Counted from the first letter of the stretch, positions 17,027 through 26,348 are shown. The stretch is 52,360 nucleotides of DNA from Terriglobia bacterium (GCA_030038235.1 JASHPE010000150.1:1-52360), one strand, 5' to 3'. Numbers and translations: made by a program. The notes: generated from the sequence alone by a model not told the origin.

Positions 17027-17989
17027 TCAGCGCGACGCCTGTGCCGCTTCCTGCTCGCGATCCTGTGCGGCCGAGCGGCTGCCAAATACCTGGGTGACGG
17101 TGACTCCGAGGCAGACAATCAGTACGCCGGAAAAAGTGAAGAGATTCAGCGCCTCGTGCAGAAAAAAGCGGGCGAAAAGTGTGGCGGCGAGCGGCGTCAG
17201 CGAGGAGACGGCATAGACCCGGGCGACTTCCACCATCCGGAGCGCGGTGAAGATGCAGTAGATTGCGATCACCCCGGAAGCGAGTCCGCTGCCGAGAAAG
17301 TCAGCAAGACTCCCGATGGGCAGGGCCGCGAGCGCGCGTCCGTGGCCCGAGACTACGAGTCCGATCAGCCCCACCCCCACGCTCGCGATGAACTGAAGCG
17401 TAATGGCCGTGGATTGATGGGCTCCGCGCAATTGGCCGTCGCGCCAGAGTACGCCGGAAACGCCGTACGTGACTGCGGCAAGAACCGCGAGCGGCAACGC
17501 CCAGTACCACGACGACGAGAGCGGCTGACCACGAAGCTGTCCGAGGATCAACGATCCCAGGCCGAGAGCGATAAGTCCCCAGCCGATCAGCAGGAATCCG
17601 CGCAGCCTTTCGCCCAGCATCGCCCAGGCAGCCAGCGTTCCCCAAATGACCCAGGTTTCGAGAATGGGAATCGTCAGAATGACACCGCCCAGGCGTATGG
17701 CAAAGTAATAGAGGAACAGGCCCAGGGTGGACAGCACGCCGGCCCAGATGAAGGGCATGATGGCGCGCCGGCCGATGAATCGCTCGGACCGGGGACGGAT
17801 TTCGCCCCAGGTGCCCTGCTTCCACATCAGAATCAGGCCGAGGGCGAGGCTGGGGAGGCCACGCAGGAAGGGTCCGACGAGCGGGTCGCCGCTCTGCACC
17901 GCCAGGCGATCGAATATGTTGGCGGAGGACCAGCCCAGCACGGAGCCGAGAGCCCAGAGTTCGCCGCGAGTATGATGATCTTTGGCCAC
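17027..17989 (-). CDS. EamA/DMT-family membrane transporter
   Basis: 320 residues with about ten hydrophobic helices arranged as two homologous five-helix halves, the EamA (DUF6) architecture of drug/metabolite transporters. Typical pieces are GSVLGWSSANIFDRLA at the start of the first half, PILETWVIWGTLAAWAMLGERL (the conserved end of half one) and SSLTPLAATLFARFFLHEALN in half two. The start is GTG at 17989, divergent from the dioxygenase gene 82 bases away. The C-terminal tail is charged and cytoplasmic. Substrates of this family range from amino acids to sugars; adjacency to a tryptophan-catabolic enzyme makes an amino-acid role possible but unproven. Confidence 0.88.
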   Translation of the reverse strand: MAKDHHTRGELWALGSVLGWSSANIFDRLAVQSGDPLVGPFLRGLPSLALGLILMWKQGTWGEIRPRSERFIGRRAIMPFIWAGVLSTLGLFLYYFAIRLGGVILTIPILETWVIWGTLAAWAMLGERLRGFLLIGWGLIALGLGSLILGQLRGQPLSSSWYWALPLAVLAAVTYGVSGVLWRDGQLRGAHQSTAITLQFIASVGVGLIGLVVSGHGRALAALPIGSLADFLGSGLASGVIAIYCIFTALRMVEVARVYAVSSLTPLAATLFARFFLHEALNLFTFSGVLIVCLGVTVTQVFGSRSAAQDREQEAAQASR

Positions 17990-18071
17990 GAAGTTTCATC
18001 ATCGCACGATCCGCGAAACTGCGAAGGCCGTTTGATGGTGATTTCCGGCGCCACATGCACAGGAGGCTTTG

Positions 18072-18809
18072 ATGGATCGCGCTCACTTTTACGAGATTAT
18101 GAATGGGGCAGGGACGTTCGACTATGAAACCTATTTAAACACCCCAAAGTTGCTCTCCTGCCAGAAGGATTTCACGGACTTCTGCAACGCCGACGAGCTG
18201 CAGTTCCAGATCGTCCATCAGGTCGAGGAACTCTGGATGAAACTGATGGGCTACACGCTGCTCGACATCGACGATTACCTGCAGCAGGAGAACACCAACC
18301 GCGTGCTGACGCTCTTCAAGCGCGTCCACATGGTCGAGCGGCTCATGATCGACCAGTTGCCGCTGCTCGAAACCATGTCGCCCAAGGAGTATCAGGAGAT
18401 TCGCCTGCAACTGGGAAACGGCAGCGGCCAGGAGTCTCCGGGATTCCGCACCTTGCTGAAGATGCCTCACCTTCTATGGCAATCGTTCAAGAACTGCTAT
18501 CTCGATCGCCACGGGCTGACCGTGGAGAAGATCTACAGGTCCGAGTACTCGCACTCCGACGCCTACGTGGTCGCCGAAGCGCTGGTGGAATTCGACGAGC
18601 TCTTTCAGAAATTCCGATTCCATCACATTCAGTTGATCCATCGCTCAATCGGGCTCGGCGCCAAGTCGCTCAAGGGCCGGTCCGTGGAGCTGCTCAACGA
18701 AGGCCTGCACACGAAGTTTTTCCACGAGCTCTGGGACATTCGGAATCGAATGACGGATGAGTGGGGCGGACACTATGGTGTGGTGCGCGATTCCATCACG
18801 GGACACTGA
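18072..18809 (+). CDS. Divergent tryptophan 2,3-dioxygenase family haem protein
   Basis: 245 residues, shorter than usual TDO (about 280). TDO opens the indole ring of L-tryptophan to N-formylkynurenine. Matching features are FDYETYLNTPKLLSCQK, the haem-pocket FQIVHQVEELW (F45, H49; typical proteins read HQVYELW), LETMSP..EIRLQLGNGSGQESPGFR (R111), and FRFHHIQLIHRSIG with the likely haem ligand H185. The usual GTGG(T/S)SG substrate loop after it is replaced by GAKSLKGRSVELLNEG, so substrate choice may differ. ATG with AGGAGG at 18061-18066. No kynureninase or kynurenine formamidase gene is near. Kept without a symbol because function may have shifted. Confidence 0.82.
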   Translation: MDRAHFYEIMNGAGTFDYETYLNTPKLLSCQKDFTDFCNADELQFQIVHQVEELWMKLMGYTLLDIDDYLQQENTNRVLTLFKRVHMVERLMIDQLPLLETMSPKEYQEIRLQLGNGSGQESPGFRTLLKMPHLLWQSFKNCYLDRHGLTVEKIYRSEYSHSDAYVVAEALVEFDELFQKFRFHHIQLIHRSIGLGAKSLKGRSVELLNEGLHTKFFHELWDIRNRMTDEWGGHYGVVRDSITGH

Positions 18810-18821
18810 CGGCAGTCGAAA

Positions 18822-18919
18822 CTCGAAAATCGAAATCCGAAACTCGAAATCCGAAACTCGCGCAGAATCGAATGCGGCTTTAGCGGCCGAGTTTTCGGTT
18901 TTCGAATTTCGATTTTCGG
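18822..18919. repeat. Intergenic palindrome of CGAAA/TTTCG words
   Basis: The left arm (about 18822-18860) is made of repeated words such as CTCGAAATCCGAAA; the right arm (18888-18919) carries the complement (GTTTTCGGTTTTCGAATTTC). Together they can form a long imperfect hairpin just upstream of tRNA-Leu. A very similar word set occurs at 23276-23463. Confidence 0.7.
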
Positions 18920-18985
18920 CCTTCTGACGACGGTTGATGCGCTTTGGCGCACCATGCTATTCTCATTTCGCGCACTAATCACCAG

Positions 18986-19073
18986 GCCGAAGTGGCGGAA
19001 CTGGCAGACGCAGCAGACTCAAAATCTGCCGCTGTTTAACAGCGTGGGGGTTCGACTCCCCCCTTCGGCACCA
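18986..19073 (+). tRNA. tRNA-Leu (anticodon CAA)
   Basis: An 85-base tRNA plus encoded CCA. The acceptor stem GCCGAAG (18986-18992) pairs with CTTCGGC ending at 19069. The anticodon stem GCAGA/TCTGC encloses the loop CTCAAAA, giving anticodon CAA for UUG codons. A long variable arm (about CGCTGTTTAACAGCG) marks it as class II, and the T-loop GTTCGACTC is standard. A3 discriminator and CCA at 19071-19073 are present. Confidence 0.96.
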
Positions 19074-19088
19074 GCGGACCACGCACTT

Positions 19089-20375
19089 TCATCCTTCCTG
19101 CGCAATTCTGAAGGCTTCACTCGCGGCGGCGATCGTCGCTTCGATGTCCGCGCTGCTGTGCGCTGCGGAGAGCATCGCGCATTCAAACTGCGAAGGCGGC
19201 CAGTAGATGCCCTGATCCAGTAAGGCGCGGAAGAATCGGGCGAATTTCGCGGTATCGCAGCGACGCGCCCCGTCGTAGTCCTCGACGGGTCCAGATGCGA
19301 AGAACGCGGTGAGCATCGATCCTGCGCGGTTTACCGTGAGCGTTACGCCTGCGTCCTGGCTGGCGCGGAGCAATCCCGTCTTGAGTTGCTGTGACAATCC
19401 TTCCAGATGCTGGTAGAAACCCGGCCGAGAGATGATCTCCAGCGTCTTGAGTCCGGCAGCCATGGCCAGCGGATTTCCCGAAAGCGTTCCAGCCTGGTAG
19501 ACCGGGCCGGCCGGTGCGACGAGATTCATCAGCTCCGCTCTGCCGCCGTAAGCGCCCACGGGCAGGCCGCCGCCGATGATCTTCCCGAGCGTCGTCAGGT
19601 CCGGCTTGATTCCGTACAGCTCTTGCGCGCCTCCGCGAGCTACGCGAAAGCCGGTGATGACCTCGTCAAAGATCAAAACGCTGCCGTGTTCGGAAGTGAG
19701 TTCGCGGAGCTTTTGCAGAAAGCCGGCTCGCGGCGGGACGCAGCCCATGTTGCCCGCGACCGGCTCGACGATCACCGCCGCGAGTTCCTGCCGGTGCCCC
19801 GCGAAAGCGCGGTCGAGAGCGTCCAGATCGTTGTAAGGAACGGTGATCGTAAGTTGGGCCAAGGCTCGCGGCACTCCGGGGCTGTCCGGAAGTCCGAGCG
19901 TGGCCACGCCGGAACCGGCCTTGACGAGCAGACTGTCGGCGTGACCGTGATAACAGCCGTCGAACTTCAGAATCTTATCGCGGCCCGTGGCGGCACGAGC
20001 CAACCGCAAGGCAGACATCGTGGCTTCGGTGCCGGAACTGGTCAGACGGACGCGGTCGATCGAGGGGAACGCGTCCGCGATTCGCTCGGCCAACCGGACC
20101 TCGGCTTCAGTGCAGGCGCCGAAGCTGGTCCCGCCGCGTGCCACTCGCGTGATCTCTTCGATCACTTCGGGATGCGCATGGCCGAGAATCAGCGGGCCCC
20201 ACGACATCACATAGTCGATGTAGCTCTGGCCGTCGACGCTGACAAACCGCGAGCCTTCGCCATGATCGATGAAGATGGGGTCGCCGCCCACCGCGCGGAA
20301 CGCGCGCACGGGCGAGTTCACACCACCCGGTATCCGCGCGAGAGCTTGCTGAAAGAGCTGCTGTGATCTGGTCAT
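19089..20375 (-). CDS. hemL: Glutamate-1-semialdehyde 2,1-aminomutase
   Basis: 428 residues, the normal length. The enzyme converts glutamate-1-semialdehyde to 5-aminolevulinate, the C5 route to tetrapyrroles, with PLP or PMP in the cytoplasm. Clear landmarks are [18 protein letters not shown] (16-33), [19 protein letters not shown] (138-156), [19 protein letters not shown] (236-244) and the PLP-binding lysine K265 in [15 protein letters not shown]. The gating SGVATLG segment is present, which supports true HemL over related aminotransferases. ATG start; the stop lies 15 bases beyond the end of tRNA-Leu, which points towards it. A paralogue without these diagnostic features occurs at 27580. 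Confidence 0.95.
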   Translation of the reverse strand: MTRSQQLFQQALARIPGGVNSPVRAFRAVGGDPIFIDHGEGSRFVSVDGQSYIDYVMSWGPLILGHAHPEVIEEITRVARGGTSFGACTEAEVRLAERIADAFPSIDRVRLTSSGTEATMSALRLARAATGRDKILKFDGCYHGHADSLLVKAGSGVATLGLPDSPGVPRALAQLTITVPYNDLDALDRAFAGHRQELAAVIVEPVAGNMGCVPPRAGFLQKLRELTSEHGSVLIFDEVITGFRVARGGAQELYGIKPDLTTLGKIIGGGLPVGAYGGRAELMNLVAPAGPVYQAGTLSGNPLAMAAGLKTLEIISRPGFYQHLEGLSQQLKTGLLRASQDAGVTLTVNRAGSMLTAFFASGPVEDYDGARRCDTAKFARFFRALLDQGIYWPPSQFECAMLSAAHSSADIEATIAAASEAFRIAQEG

Positions 20376-20395
20376 GACACCGGGATTCTGAATGC

Positions 20396-20421
20396 TGTCA
20401 TTCTGAGCGGAGCGAAGAATC
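20396..20421. repeat. Half copy of the GTCATTCTGAGCG..GAAGAATC dispersed element
   Basis: The sequence from 20396 to 20421 matches one arm of the perfect palindrome at 42123-42216 apart from a G/A change. It overlaps the 3' end of the flavoprotein gene, whose last residues (TDSSLRSE) and stop codon are read from it. Confidence 0.7.
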
Positions 20422-21621
20422 GGTTCTCGCTGTTCCTAAAGGGCCAGGCCCGCCGAACGAGTTCAGAGCCATTTCGCCGAGGGCGCGCACGAAAGTCCAG
20501 CAAACGCGCGGCGCAAGCGTCCGGTACGACACCACGCCGTCGATGAGGTCCTGAAGCAGATGCCGGAAAGCCGTGGTGCGGCGCGCCAGTTGGATCATGC
20601 GCGTGGTGCAAGGCTCACCAAGGAAATTGCCCAGGTAGAAGCGATGCGTAAGCAGAGCGCCGAAGGCGAGTCGGCTGCCAAAGTCGCTCCAGACGCGCCT
20701 GGGATAAGTGTACGGCGCGCCTTCAGCCAGCGCCTCGGCCAGCAATTCTCCCGATCGCATGGCGAAATAGATCCCCTCGCCGGTGATTGGATCCGCCAGG
20801 CCGGCAGCATCGCCGATCAGTGACCATCCCGGGCCGGCGAGCTTCATCTGCTTCCAGCTATGGCGGCTCAGCACCGGCAGCACGTGGCTGAAGATCGGCG
20901 CCTCTTTGCCATCGTAGCCGTACTGCTCCATGAAGCTGTGCAACCGCTGCTTCAGGTCCGCCATGGACGATCGGCGCGCGTTGGCGGCAATGCCGACGGA
21001 GAGATGATCGGGGCGGGGAAACGCCCAAGCGTAGCCTTCGAAGCCGTCAAAGAATTGGACACGCAGCAGGTCAGCGGAACCGGGCACGTAATAGCCGAAG
21101 GTCAGCAGCAGGTCGTCGGGTGTGAACTGCGGCGCCAGTTGACGCCGCAGCGTAGTCCGTCCTCCGGCGGCGATCACGACGAGATCGCAGGCGAATCGGC
21201 CGCCTTGCGGCGTCCGCAGCTCCCACTCGCCGCCGGGCCGCTCGCTCGTTCGGTGCAGATCAACCACTCGATCTACTACCAGCTCGGCACCGGCCTGGCG
21301 CGCTCGATCGAGCAGCAGTCCGTTCAGCACGCGCCGCGAATAGATCGCGAGTGGACGCCGCATGGTGAATCGCGCGGCGTCGCCGTTGCCGGCCACGAAC
21401 TCACAGTCGCGGGTCAAGAAGTGCGGCTCGGCGGCTTCGAGCAGAAACGGGTAGCGCTCCAGAACCTTGTAAGGCAGGCCGCCGCCGCACGGCTTCTCCC
21501 AGTACGGACGCTCCTCGAAAACGAGGACACGCACATCTGTGCGGCTTCGAAGCAGACGCTCCGCCGCCGTGGCGCCCGCAGGACCGCCCCCGACAATGGC
21601 AATCGTCTTCAGGTGAACCAC
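20398..21621 (-). CDS. Geranylgeranyl-reductase family FAD-dependent oxidoreductase
   Basis: About 407 residues from the GTG at 21621 ([13 protein letters not shown]); in-frame ATGs at 21690 and 21696 would lengthen it but have no ribosome-binding site. The N-terminal dinucleotide fold [18 protein letters not shown] is followed by the family motif [30 protein letters not shown], the Phe/Trp-rich [15 protein letters not shown] and the FAD-contact [24 protein letters not shown]. This group reduces prenyl double bonds (menaquinone, chlorophyll or archaeal lipid chains) or acts as a related hydroxylase. No photosynthesis genes are here, so quinone or isoprenoid lipid reduction is more likely. The C-terminal few residues derive from a dispersed repeat. 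Confidence 0.85.
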   Translation of the reverse strand: MVHLKTIAIVGGGPAGATAAERLLRSRTDVRVLVFEERPYWEKPCGGGLPYKVLERYPFLLEAAEPHFLTRDCEFVAGNGDAARFTMRRPLAIYSRRVLNGLLLDRARQAGAELVVDRVVDLHRTSERPGGEWELRTPQGGRFACDLVVIAAGGRTTLRRQLAPQFTPDDLLLTFGYYVPGSADLLRVQFFDGFEGYAWAFPRPDHLSVGIAANARRSSMADLKQRLHSFMEQYGYDGKEAPIFSHVLPVLSRHSWKQMKLAGPGWSLIGDAAGLADPITGEGIYFAMRSGELLAEALAEGAPYTYPRRVWSDFGSRLAFGALLTHRFYLGNFLGEPCTTRMIQLARRTTAFRHLLQDLIDGVVSYRTLAPRVCWTFVRALGEMALNSFGGPGPLGTARTDSSLRSE

Positions 21622-21929
21622 CTCGGAAGAACTCAGGATAACACGGCGCTGACCGTGCTCTGTCAGGATTGCCCGCTCCCTCAACTTCATATGCACTTAT
21701 CGGCCAGACTGGAGGAATTCCGAGCTGGCGAAGTGGCGGCCGTAGGCTCGCTAACATCGTGATGACCGCTTCCGCGCACTGCCGGCCGAATACCCAGCGG
21801 CTTGCGGCCGTTGAGGTGGTGCTCCTACCTCCTCTCGCATTGTGGCATGGCCGTCCGCGGTCTTCTCGACTCTTTCACGTCGTTACTTCATATGTACAGT
21901 CTTGCAGTGTCCGATGCCGTTGGTGGGTA

Positions 21930-21938
21930 TGTTATAGT
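21930..21938 (+). promoter_or_regulatory. Possible extended -10 promoter for the DegT aminotransferase
   Basis: TG-T-TATAGT at 21930-21938 fits an extended -10 box about 27 bases before the ATG at 21965. No good -35 lies at normal spacing. Pattern match only. Confidence 0.3.
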
Positions 21939-21964
21939 CCACAATCTGCTGAGTAACAGACGCC

Positions 21965-23275
21965 ATGGGAAAGCTTGCCATCACAGGCGGACGGCCAATC
22001 CGGCGGAAGCGGTTCCCGCCTTGGCCCGTTTACGGCCGCCAAGACGCGCTCGCCTTGCAGCAGGTGTTGGAGTCGCGCAATTGGGGCGGCTATCCTTTTC
22101 CCAACGAGCGTGCGGACCGTTTTGCTCAGGCTTTTGCGCGCCTCCAGGGCGCGAAATACGGCCTTGCTGTTGCCAACGGCACCATCGCGATTGAGGTCGC
22201 GCTGAAAGCCGCCGGAATCGCGCCGGGCGACGAGGTGATCGTTCCGGCTTACACTTGGGAAGGTACCGTCGGCCCAATTCTGCTGCTGAACGCCGTGCCC
22301 GTGTTCGTGGATGTCGATCCGGACACATACTGTATGGACCCGCAGCAGATCGAGGCGGTGATCACGCCTCGCACTCGCGCGCTGCTGCCCGTGCATCTCG
22401 GGATGTGCTTTGCCGACCTGGACGCGATCGGGCGCATCGCGCGCAAGCACAAGCTCGCCGTGATCGAGGATTGCGCTCACGCGCATGGCGGACGTTGGCG
22501 CAAGAAGGGCGCGGGCGCTTCGGGCGATCTTGGCTGCTTCAGCTTCCAGTCGAGCAAGTTGATGACGTGCGGCGAAGGCGGCGCCGTGATCACGAACAAG
22601 CTCGAATACTTCGAGCGCGCCCAGTCCTATACGAACTGCGGGCGGGCCAGCGACTCAGACCACTTCCGGCATCGACTGATCGGGTTCAATTACCGCCTTA
22701 CGGAGTTCCAGGCCGCGCTGCTCGAAGGCCAGTTGCAACGGCTGCCCGCCCAGGCGGAGATCCGTCAGGCTAATATGGAGCGCTTCGAGCGCCGGATCGG
22801 CGTCGTCGCAGGTCTCGGGACCCTGAGGCGGGATGCAAGGATCACGGCGGTGGCGGCATACCAGTACGTCTTCAAGTATCTGCCCGAGCAGTTGGGGGGC
22901 GTGCCGCGCGCGGCGTTTCTGGGTGCGATCGAGACGGAAGGCATTCCTTGCGACGGGTTGTTCTACGAGCCGGTCTACCGCAGCGCTTTGTTCCCGGTCG
23001 AACCGGCGGATTTTCCGGCCTTGAGCTGGGGCCGCCAGCCGATCGATTTCAAATCGGTGCGCTGCCCTGTCAGCGAGCGTGCGGCTTACCAAGAGGCCGC
23101 CTGGCTGCCGCACCATATTTTTCTCGGAACCCGCGCCGACACGGACGATATCGCAGACGCCATCGAGAAGGTGCTTGAGAATATCTCGGAGCTGCGCGGC
23201 CTGCGCCATGCGACGATCGAGCGACAAGCGATGAGCCGCGTCGAGCGTCCGCGAGTGGAGAAACGACAGTGGTGA
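21965..23275 (+). CDS. DegT/DnrJ/EryC1/StrS family PLP-dependent aminotransferase
   Basis: 436 residues. A type I fold aminotransferase of the family that makes amino sugars or aminocyclitols. Landmarks are GAKYGLAVANGTIAIEVAL (62-80), GDEVIVPAYTW (88-98), VIEDCAHAHGG with the pyridine-binding D169, and FSFQSSKLMTCGEGG with the PLP lysine K198. RLIGFNYRLTEFQAALLEGQL follows as expected. ATG at 21965, 20-30 bases after a possible promoter. It resembles the StsC/AHBA-synthase type of this family (MGKLAITGGRPIR start). No nucleotide-sugar or carbohydrate pathway genes are adjacent, so the substrate is open. Confidence 0.9.
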   Translation: MGKLAITGGRPIRRKRFPPWPVYGRQDALALQQVLESRNWGGYPFPNERADRFAQAFARLQGAKYGLAVANGTIAIEVALKAAGIAPGDEVIVPAYTWEGTVGPILLLNAVPVFVDVDPDTYCMDPQQIEAVITPRTRALLPVHLGMCFADLDAIGRIARKHKLAVIEDCAHAHGGRWRKKGAGASGDLGCFSFQSSKLMTCGEGGAVITNKLEYFERAQSYTNCGRASDSDHFRHRLIGFNYRLTEFQAALLEGQLQRLPAQAEIRQANMERFERRIGVVAGLGTLRRDARITAVAAYQYVFKYLPEQLGGVPRAAFLGAIETEGIPCDGLFYEPVYRSALFPVEPADFPALSWGRQPIDFKSVRCPVSERAAYQEAAWLPHHIFLGTRADTDDIADAIEKVLENISELRGLRHATIERQAMSRVERPRVEKRQW

Positions 23276-23463
23276 ATTGACGAATATTCGATTGACGATT
23301 GGGCGATTGAAGATCGAAACTCGAAATTCGAGGCTCGAAAGTCGAAAGTGGTTGGCGTCAAGCCTGGTTCGATTCGGAAGGCGAGTTTCGAATTTCGTTT
23401 TTCGAGTTTCAAATTTCGCCTTACAATCACCAATCGTCAATCGTCAATCGCTCAATCACCAAT
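23276..23463. repeat. Intergenic inverted repeat array
   Basis: The gap between the aminotransferase and acyl-CoA synthetase genes is almost entirely two mirrored arms: ATTGACGATTGGGCGATTGA with CGAAACTCGAAATTCGAGG on the left, and GAGTTTCGAATTTCG..., CAATCGTCAATCGTCAATCG on the right. It is the same word family as 18822-18919. It ends three bases before the next start codon, so it would sit in the 5' leader if transcribed through. Confidence 0.7.
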
Positions 23464-23466
23464 TCT

Positions 23467-25059
23467 ATGGTTCTTCCCCTTACTCCCGTCCGGTTCAAAC
23501 TGCACGCGGCCCGTATCTTCGGCCGCAAAACGGCCGTGGTCTGCGGCGAGCATCGCTTCACTTACGCCGAATTCAACGAGCGCTGCGACCGGCTTTCGGC
23601 CGCGCTCACAAAGCTCGGACTTCAATCGGGTGACCGCGTCGCCTATCTGAGCTTCAATTGCCACCGGCTGCTCGAGGCGTACTATGGCGTGCCCCAGCTT
23701 GGCGCCATCCTGCTGCCGTTGAACATCCGGCTGTCTTGTGAAGAGCTGGCTTACATTCTGAACGATTCAGCGCCGTGCGTGCTCTGCTTCGATCCCGAAT
23801 TCCTGCCGCTCGTCGAAGCCCTGCGAAGTCAGGCGCCGGCGGTGCAGCGTTGGATCGTCTTGCGAGGACAAGCCCCGTCGTGGGCGCATCCTCAAAACTA
23901 CGACGAGCTCGTGACCGGAGCGGAACCGGGTGATTATGACTACCGGCAGATCGACGAAAACTCGGTCGCCGAGCTTTTCTACACCAGCGGCACCACGGCG
24001 CATCCCAAGGGCGTGATGCTGACGCATCGCAATCTGTATCTTCATGCCCTCTACACGGCCCTGGCCCTGGCTGGCCGCGATGACGAGTCGCACTTGTACA
24101 CTGTGCCGCTGTTTCATGTCAACAGTTGGGGCGCGCCTCATATTCTGGCGCTCAGCGGTGGACGCCATGTGATGATTCAGAAGTTCGATCCGCGCGTCGT
24201 AATGGAACTGGTGAGCCGCGAACGGATAACGCGGCTGCAGGTGGTCCCCACCATGCTCGTCGCCATGCTCAATCACCCCGATTTCGCCAGGTACGACCTC
24301 TCCAGCGTGCGGGAAGTCATGATGGGCGGCGCGCCGACCAACACGGCGCTGGTGGAGGAAACCGAGCGTAAGCTTCCAGGATGCGTCGCGATGGGTGGGT
24401 ACGGCTTGACGGAGACTTCGCCCGTGTTGACCATGGCCCGCATCAAGGATCATCTCAAAGATGATCCCTCCGCGCTCCAATTGCGCCGCAAGGCGACAGC
24501 CGGCTGGGCGCAGGCCACCTCGGAGATTCGTGTGGTCGATCCCAATGGCCGCGATGTGAAGCCGGACGGAGGCGAAATCGGCGAGGTGATCGTTCGCAGC
24601 GATCTGGTGATGGCGGGATATTGGAAGCAGCCCGAGGAGACCGCACGCGTGATCCGCGACGACTGGTTCTGGACCGGCGATCTGGCCACGATTGATGAAG
24701 AAGGTTACGTGTTGATCGTCGATCGTGTGAAGGACATGGTGCTGAGCGGCGGCGAGAACATCGCTACGGCGGAGATCGAGCGCGTGCTTAACCAGCATCC
24801 GGCCGTGCTGGAATGCGCCGTGGTCGCCGTGCCGGACGACACTTGGGGTGAGGTGCCGAAAGCGCTGGTGGTGCTGCGCCCGGGTTCTGAAGCTGACGAA
24901 TCTGAGCTTCTGAGCCACTGCTGCCGGCATCTCGCGAAGTTCAAGGTGCCGAAGTCGGTCGACTTTCTGCCCGAGTTGCCCAAGGGCGGAACCGGCAAAA
25001 TCCTGAAGCGGGTGCTGCGTGAAAAATACTGGGAGGGCAGGGAGCGGCATGTTCATTGA
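23467..25059 (+). CDS. AMP-dependent fatty-acid/long-chain acyl-CoA synthetase
   Basis: 530 residues. ANL-superfamily enzyme that activates a carboxylic acid with ATP and joins it to CoA. The P-loop is FYTSGTTAHPKGVMLTH (171-187; Ala where Gly is more common). VPLFHVNSWG, MGGYGLTETSPV, the DWFWTGDLATIDEEGY motif, DRVKDMVLSGGENIATAEIE hinge and the C-terminal catalytic lysine in GGTGKILKR are all in order. This combination resembles medium/long-chain fatty-acyl-CoA ligases (FadD3/AlkK type). ATG at 23467 directly follows an inverted repeat. The substrate chain cannot be told from sequence alone. Confidence 0.92.
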   Translation: MVLPLTPVRFKLHAARIFGRKTAVVCGEHRFTYAEFNERCDRLSAALTKLGLQSGDRVAYLSFNCHRLLEAYYGVPQLGAILLPLNIRLSCEELAYILNDSAPCVLCFDPEFLPLVEALRSQAPAVQRWIVLRGQAPSWAHPQNYDELVTGAEPGDYDYRQIDENSVAELFYTSGTTAHPKGVMLTHRNLYLHALYTALALAGRDDESHLYTVPLFHVNSWGAPHILALSGGRHVMIQKFDPRVVMELVSRERITRLQVVPTMLVAMLNHPDFARYDLSSVREVMMGGAPTNTALVEETERKLPGCVAMGGYGLTETSPVLTMARIKDHLKDDPSALQLRRKATAGWAQATSEIRVVDPNGRDVKPDGGEIGEVIVRSDLVMAGYWKQPEETARVIRDDWFWTGDLATIDEEGYVLIVDRVKDMVLSGGENIATAEIERVLNQHPAVLECAVVAVPDDTWGEVPKALVVLRPGSEADESELLSHCCRHLAKFKVPKSVDFLPELPKGGTGKILKRVLREKYWEGRERHVH

Positions 25060-25060
25060 A

Positions 25061-25143
25061 CTTGGTCCTTGGTCCTTAGTCCCTCGTCATTCGTGCCGGC
25101 TGCAATGAGCGTGACCAATGACTCAGGACCAAGGCCGAATGAC
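25061..25143. repeat. Intergenic inverted repeat before murB
   Basis: Left arm with CTTGGTCCTTGGTCC (25061-25075) and right arm with GGACCAAGG (25127-25135) plus CATTGGTC/GACCAATG-type words between. Occupies nearly the whole gap between the synthetase stop and murB. Confidence 0.65.
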
Positions 25144-25155
25144 CCTTTGTAAGCC

Positions 25156-26298
25156 ATGAGTTTGGAAATCCAGCAAGACGTCCCGCTGAAACCCTACACC
25201 ACTTTCAAAATCGGCGGCCCCGCGCGCTACCTGTGCACTGTGACCGCGCCGGAGCAGGCTCGAGACGCTATCGCGCTCGCCCGCTCTCAATCGCTGCCGA
25301 TGTTTGTGCTCGGCGGCGGGAGCAACATCCTGGTGAGCGACGCCGGATTTCACGGAGTCGTGCTGCACCCGGCGCACCTTGGAGTCGAGGTCGAAGGCCA
25401 AGAGGCTGCGCGCCATCCGGAGACGAGCGTCCGCCTCCACATCAAGGCTGGCGAACCGTGGGACCGTGTGGTGGGTCGCACGGTGGAACAGGGCTGGTGG
25501 GGAATTGAGAACCTTTCACACATACCGGGGCAAAGCGGCGCAGCGCTGGTGCAGAACATCGGGGCTTACGGCCAGCAACTGAGCGACGTGTTAGAACACG
25601 CGGAGGTGTTGAGATTATCGAGCGGCGAACTCCAGACGCTTGCCGCCGGGGAGTGCCGGCTTGCCTATCGCCGCAGCATCTTCAACAGCACACGGCGCGG
25701 CGAATTTTTGATTTCGAGTATCACTTTAAGTCTCAGCGCCAAGCCTAAGCCGCAACTTGGCTACCGCGATGTACAAGCTTATTTCGCGGATCGTGGAAAT
25801 CGCCAGCCGAGCCAGCGCGACATCCGCGAGGCTATCATTCAGATCCGCGACCGCAAATTCCCCTATCCGCGCGAGGAACGCGGCGGCAACGCGGGCTCGT
25901 TCTTCAAGAATCCCACGCTCAGCGCGGGCGAAGGGCAGTCGCTCGAGGCGAGAGTTGGCGCGCGTTTTGGCCATCCGGCGCGTGACCGGCTGACGGCCTC
26001 GCGCTCGCGTTCGGGCGCAGCTGGTTCAAGCGCGAGCGATTCAGTAAAGGTTCCGGCGGCGCTGCTGATCGACCTTTGCGGCCTCAAAGGCTTCGAAGCG
26101 GGGCGCGCGCAGGTGAATCCGTCGCAGCCGCTGGTGATTCTGAACCAGGGCGGAGCCACCGCCGATGATGTATTGTGCGTTGCCGGGCATGTCCGGCGGA
26201 CAGTCTATCGTGAGACCGGGGTAGTGCTGGAACTGGAACCGGAACTGGTTGGCTTCAGCCGGCGAGAGGTGAACCGGTATCTTGGGATCGGGTCGTGA
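25156..26298 (+). CDS. murB: UDP-N-acetylmuramate dehydrogenase (UDP-N-acetylenolpyruvoylglucosamine reductase)
   Basis: 380 residues. MurB reduces the enolpyruvyl group of UDP-GlcNAc-enolpyruvate with NADPH and FAD, the second committed step of peptidoglycan synthesis. The FAD-binding start PLKPYTTFKIGGPARYL, GGGSNILVSD, the IPGQSGAALVQNIGAYGQ loop, CRLAYRRSIFN of type I enzymes, GGNAGSFFKNP with the catalytic serine near 248, and ELEPELVGF near the end are all visible. An insert of roughly 30 residues rich in Ser/Arg/Ala (GHPARDRLTASRSRSGAAGS) separates NPTLSAGE from the VPAALLIDLCGLKG block and is unusual. ATG start. It is away from other mur genes. Confidence 0.94.
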   Translation: MSLEIQQDVPLKPYTTFKIGGPARYLCTVTAPEQARDAIALARSQSLPMFVLGGGSNILVSDAGFHGVVLHPAHLGVEVEGQEAARHPETSVRLHIKAGEPWDRVVGRTVEQGWWGIENLSHIPGQSGAALVQNIGAYGQQLSDVLEHAEVLRLSSGELQTLAAGECRLAYRRSIFNSTRRGEFLISSITLSLSAKPKPQLGYRDVQAYFADRGNRQPSQRDIREAIIQIRDRKFPYPREERGGNAGSFFKNPTLSAGEGQSLEARVGARFGHPARDRLTASRSRSGAAGSSASDSVKVPAALLIDLCGLKGFEAGRAQVNPSQPLVILNQGGATADDVLCVAGHVRRTVYRETGVVLELEPELVGFSRREVNRYLGIGS

Positions 26299-26308
26299 CT
26301 CAATTTGA

Positions 26309-26341
26309 TGTGGCACGGGCAGGCTAGATGCCTGCGCCACA
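26309..26341. terminator. Hairpin between convergent murB and substrate-binding protein genes
   Basis: TGTGGC...GGCAGG pairs with GCCTGC-GCCACA around a short loop (26309-26341). It sits in the 50-base gap between the two stop codons, where it could end both transcripts, though no T-run is present. It may also be one of the window's dispersed palindromes. Confidence 0.4.
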
Positions 26342-26348
26342 GGACGCC

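Noticed and set aside
16817..18127. Long plus-strand open frame over the DMT transporter
   Set aside because: The strong membrane-transporter pattern on the minus strand explains the region; only the first ~60 codons of the plus frame show family similarity, taken as a HAD remnant.
23276..23463. CRISPR array
   Set aside because: The repeated words are short, of varying length, and mirrored rather than direct with unique spacers; no cas genes are present.
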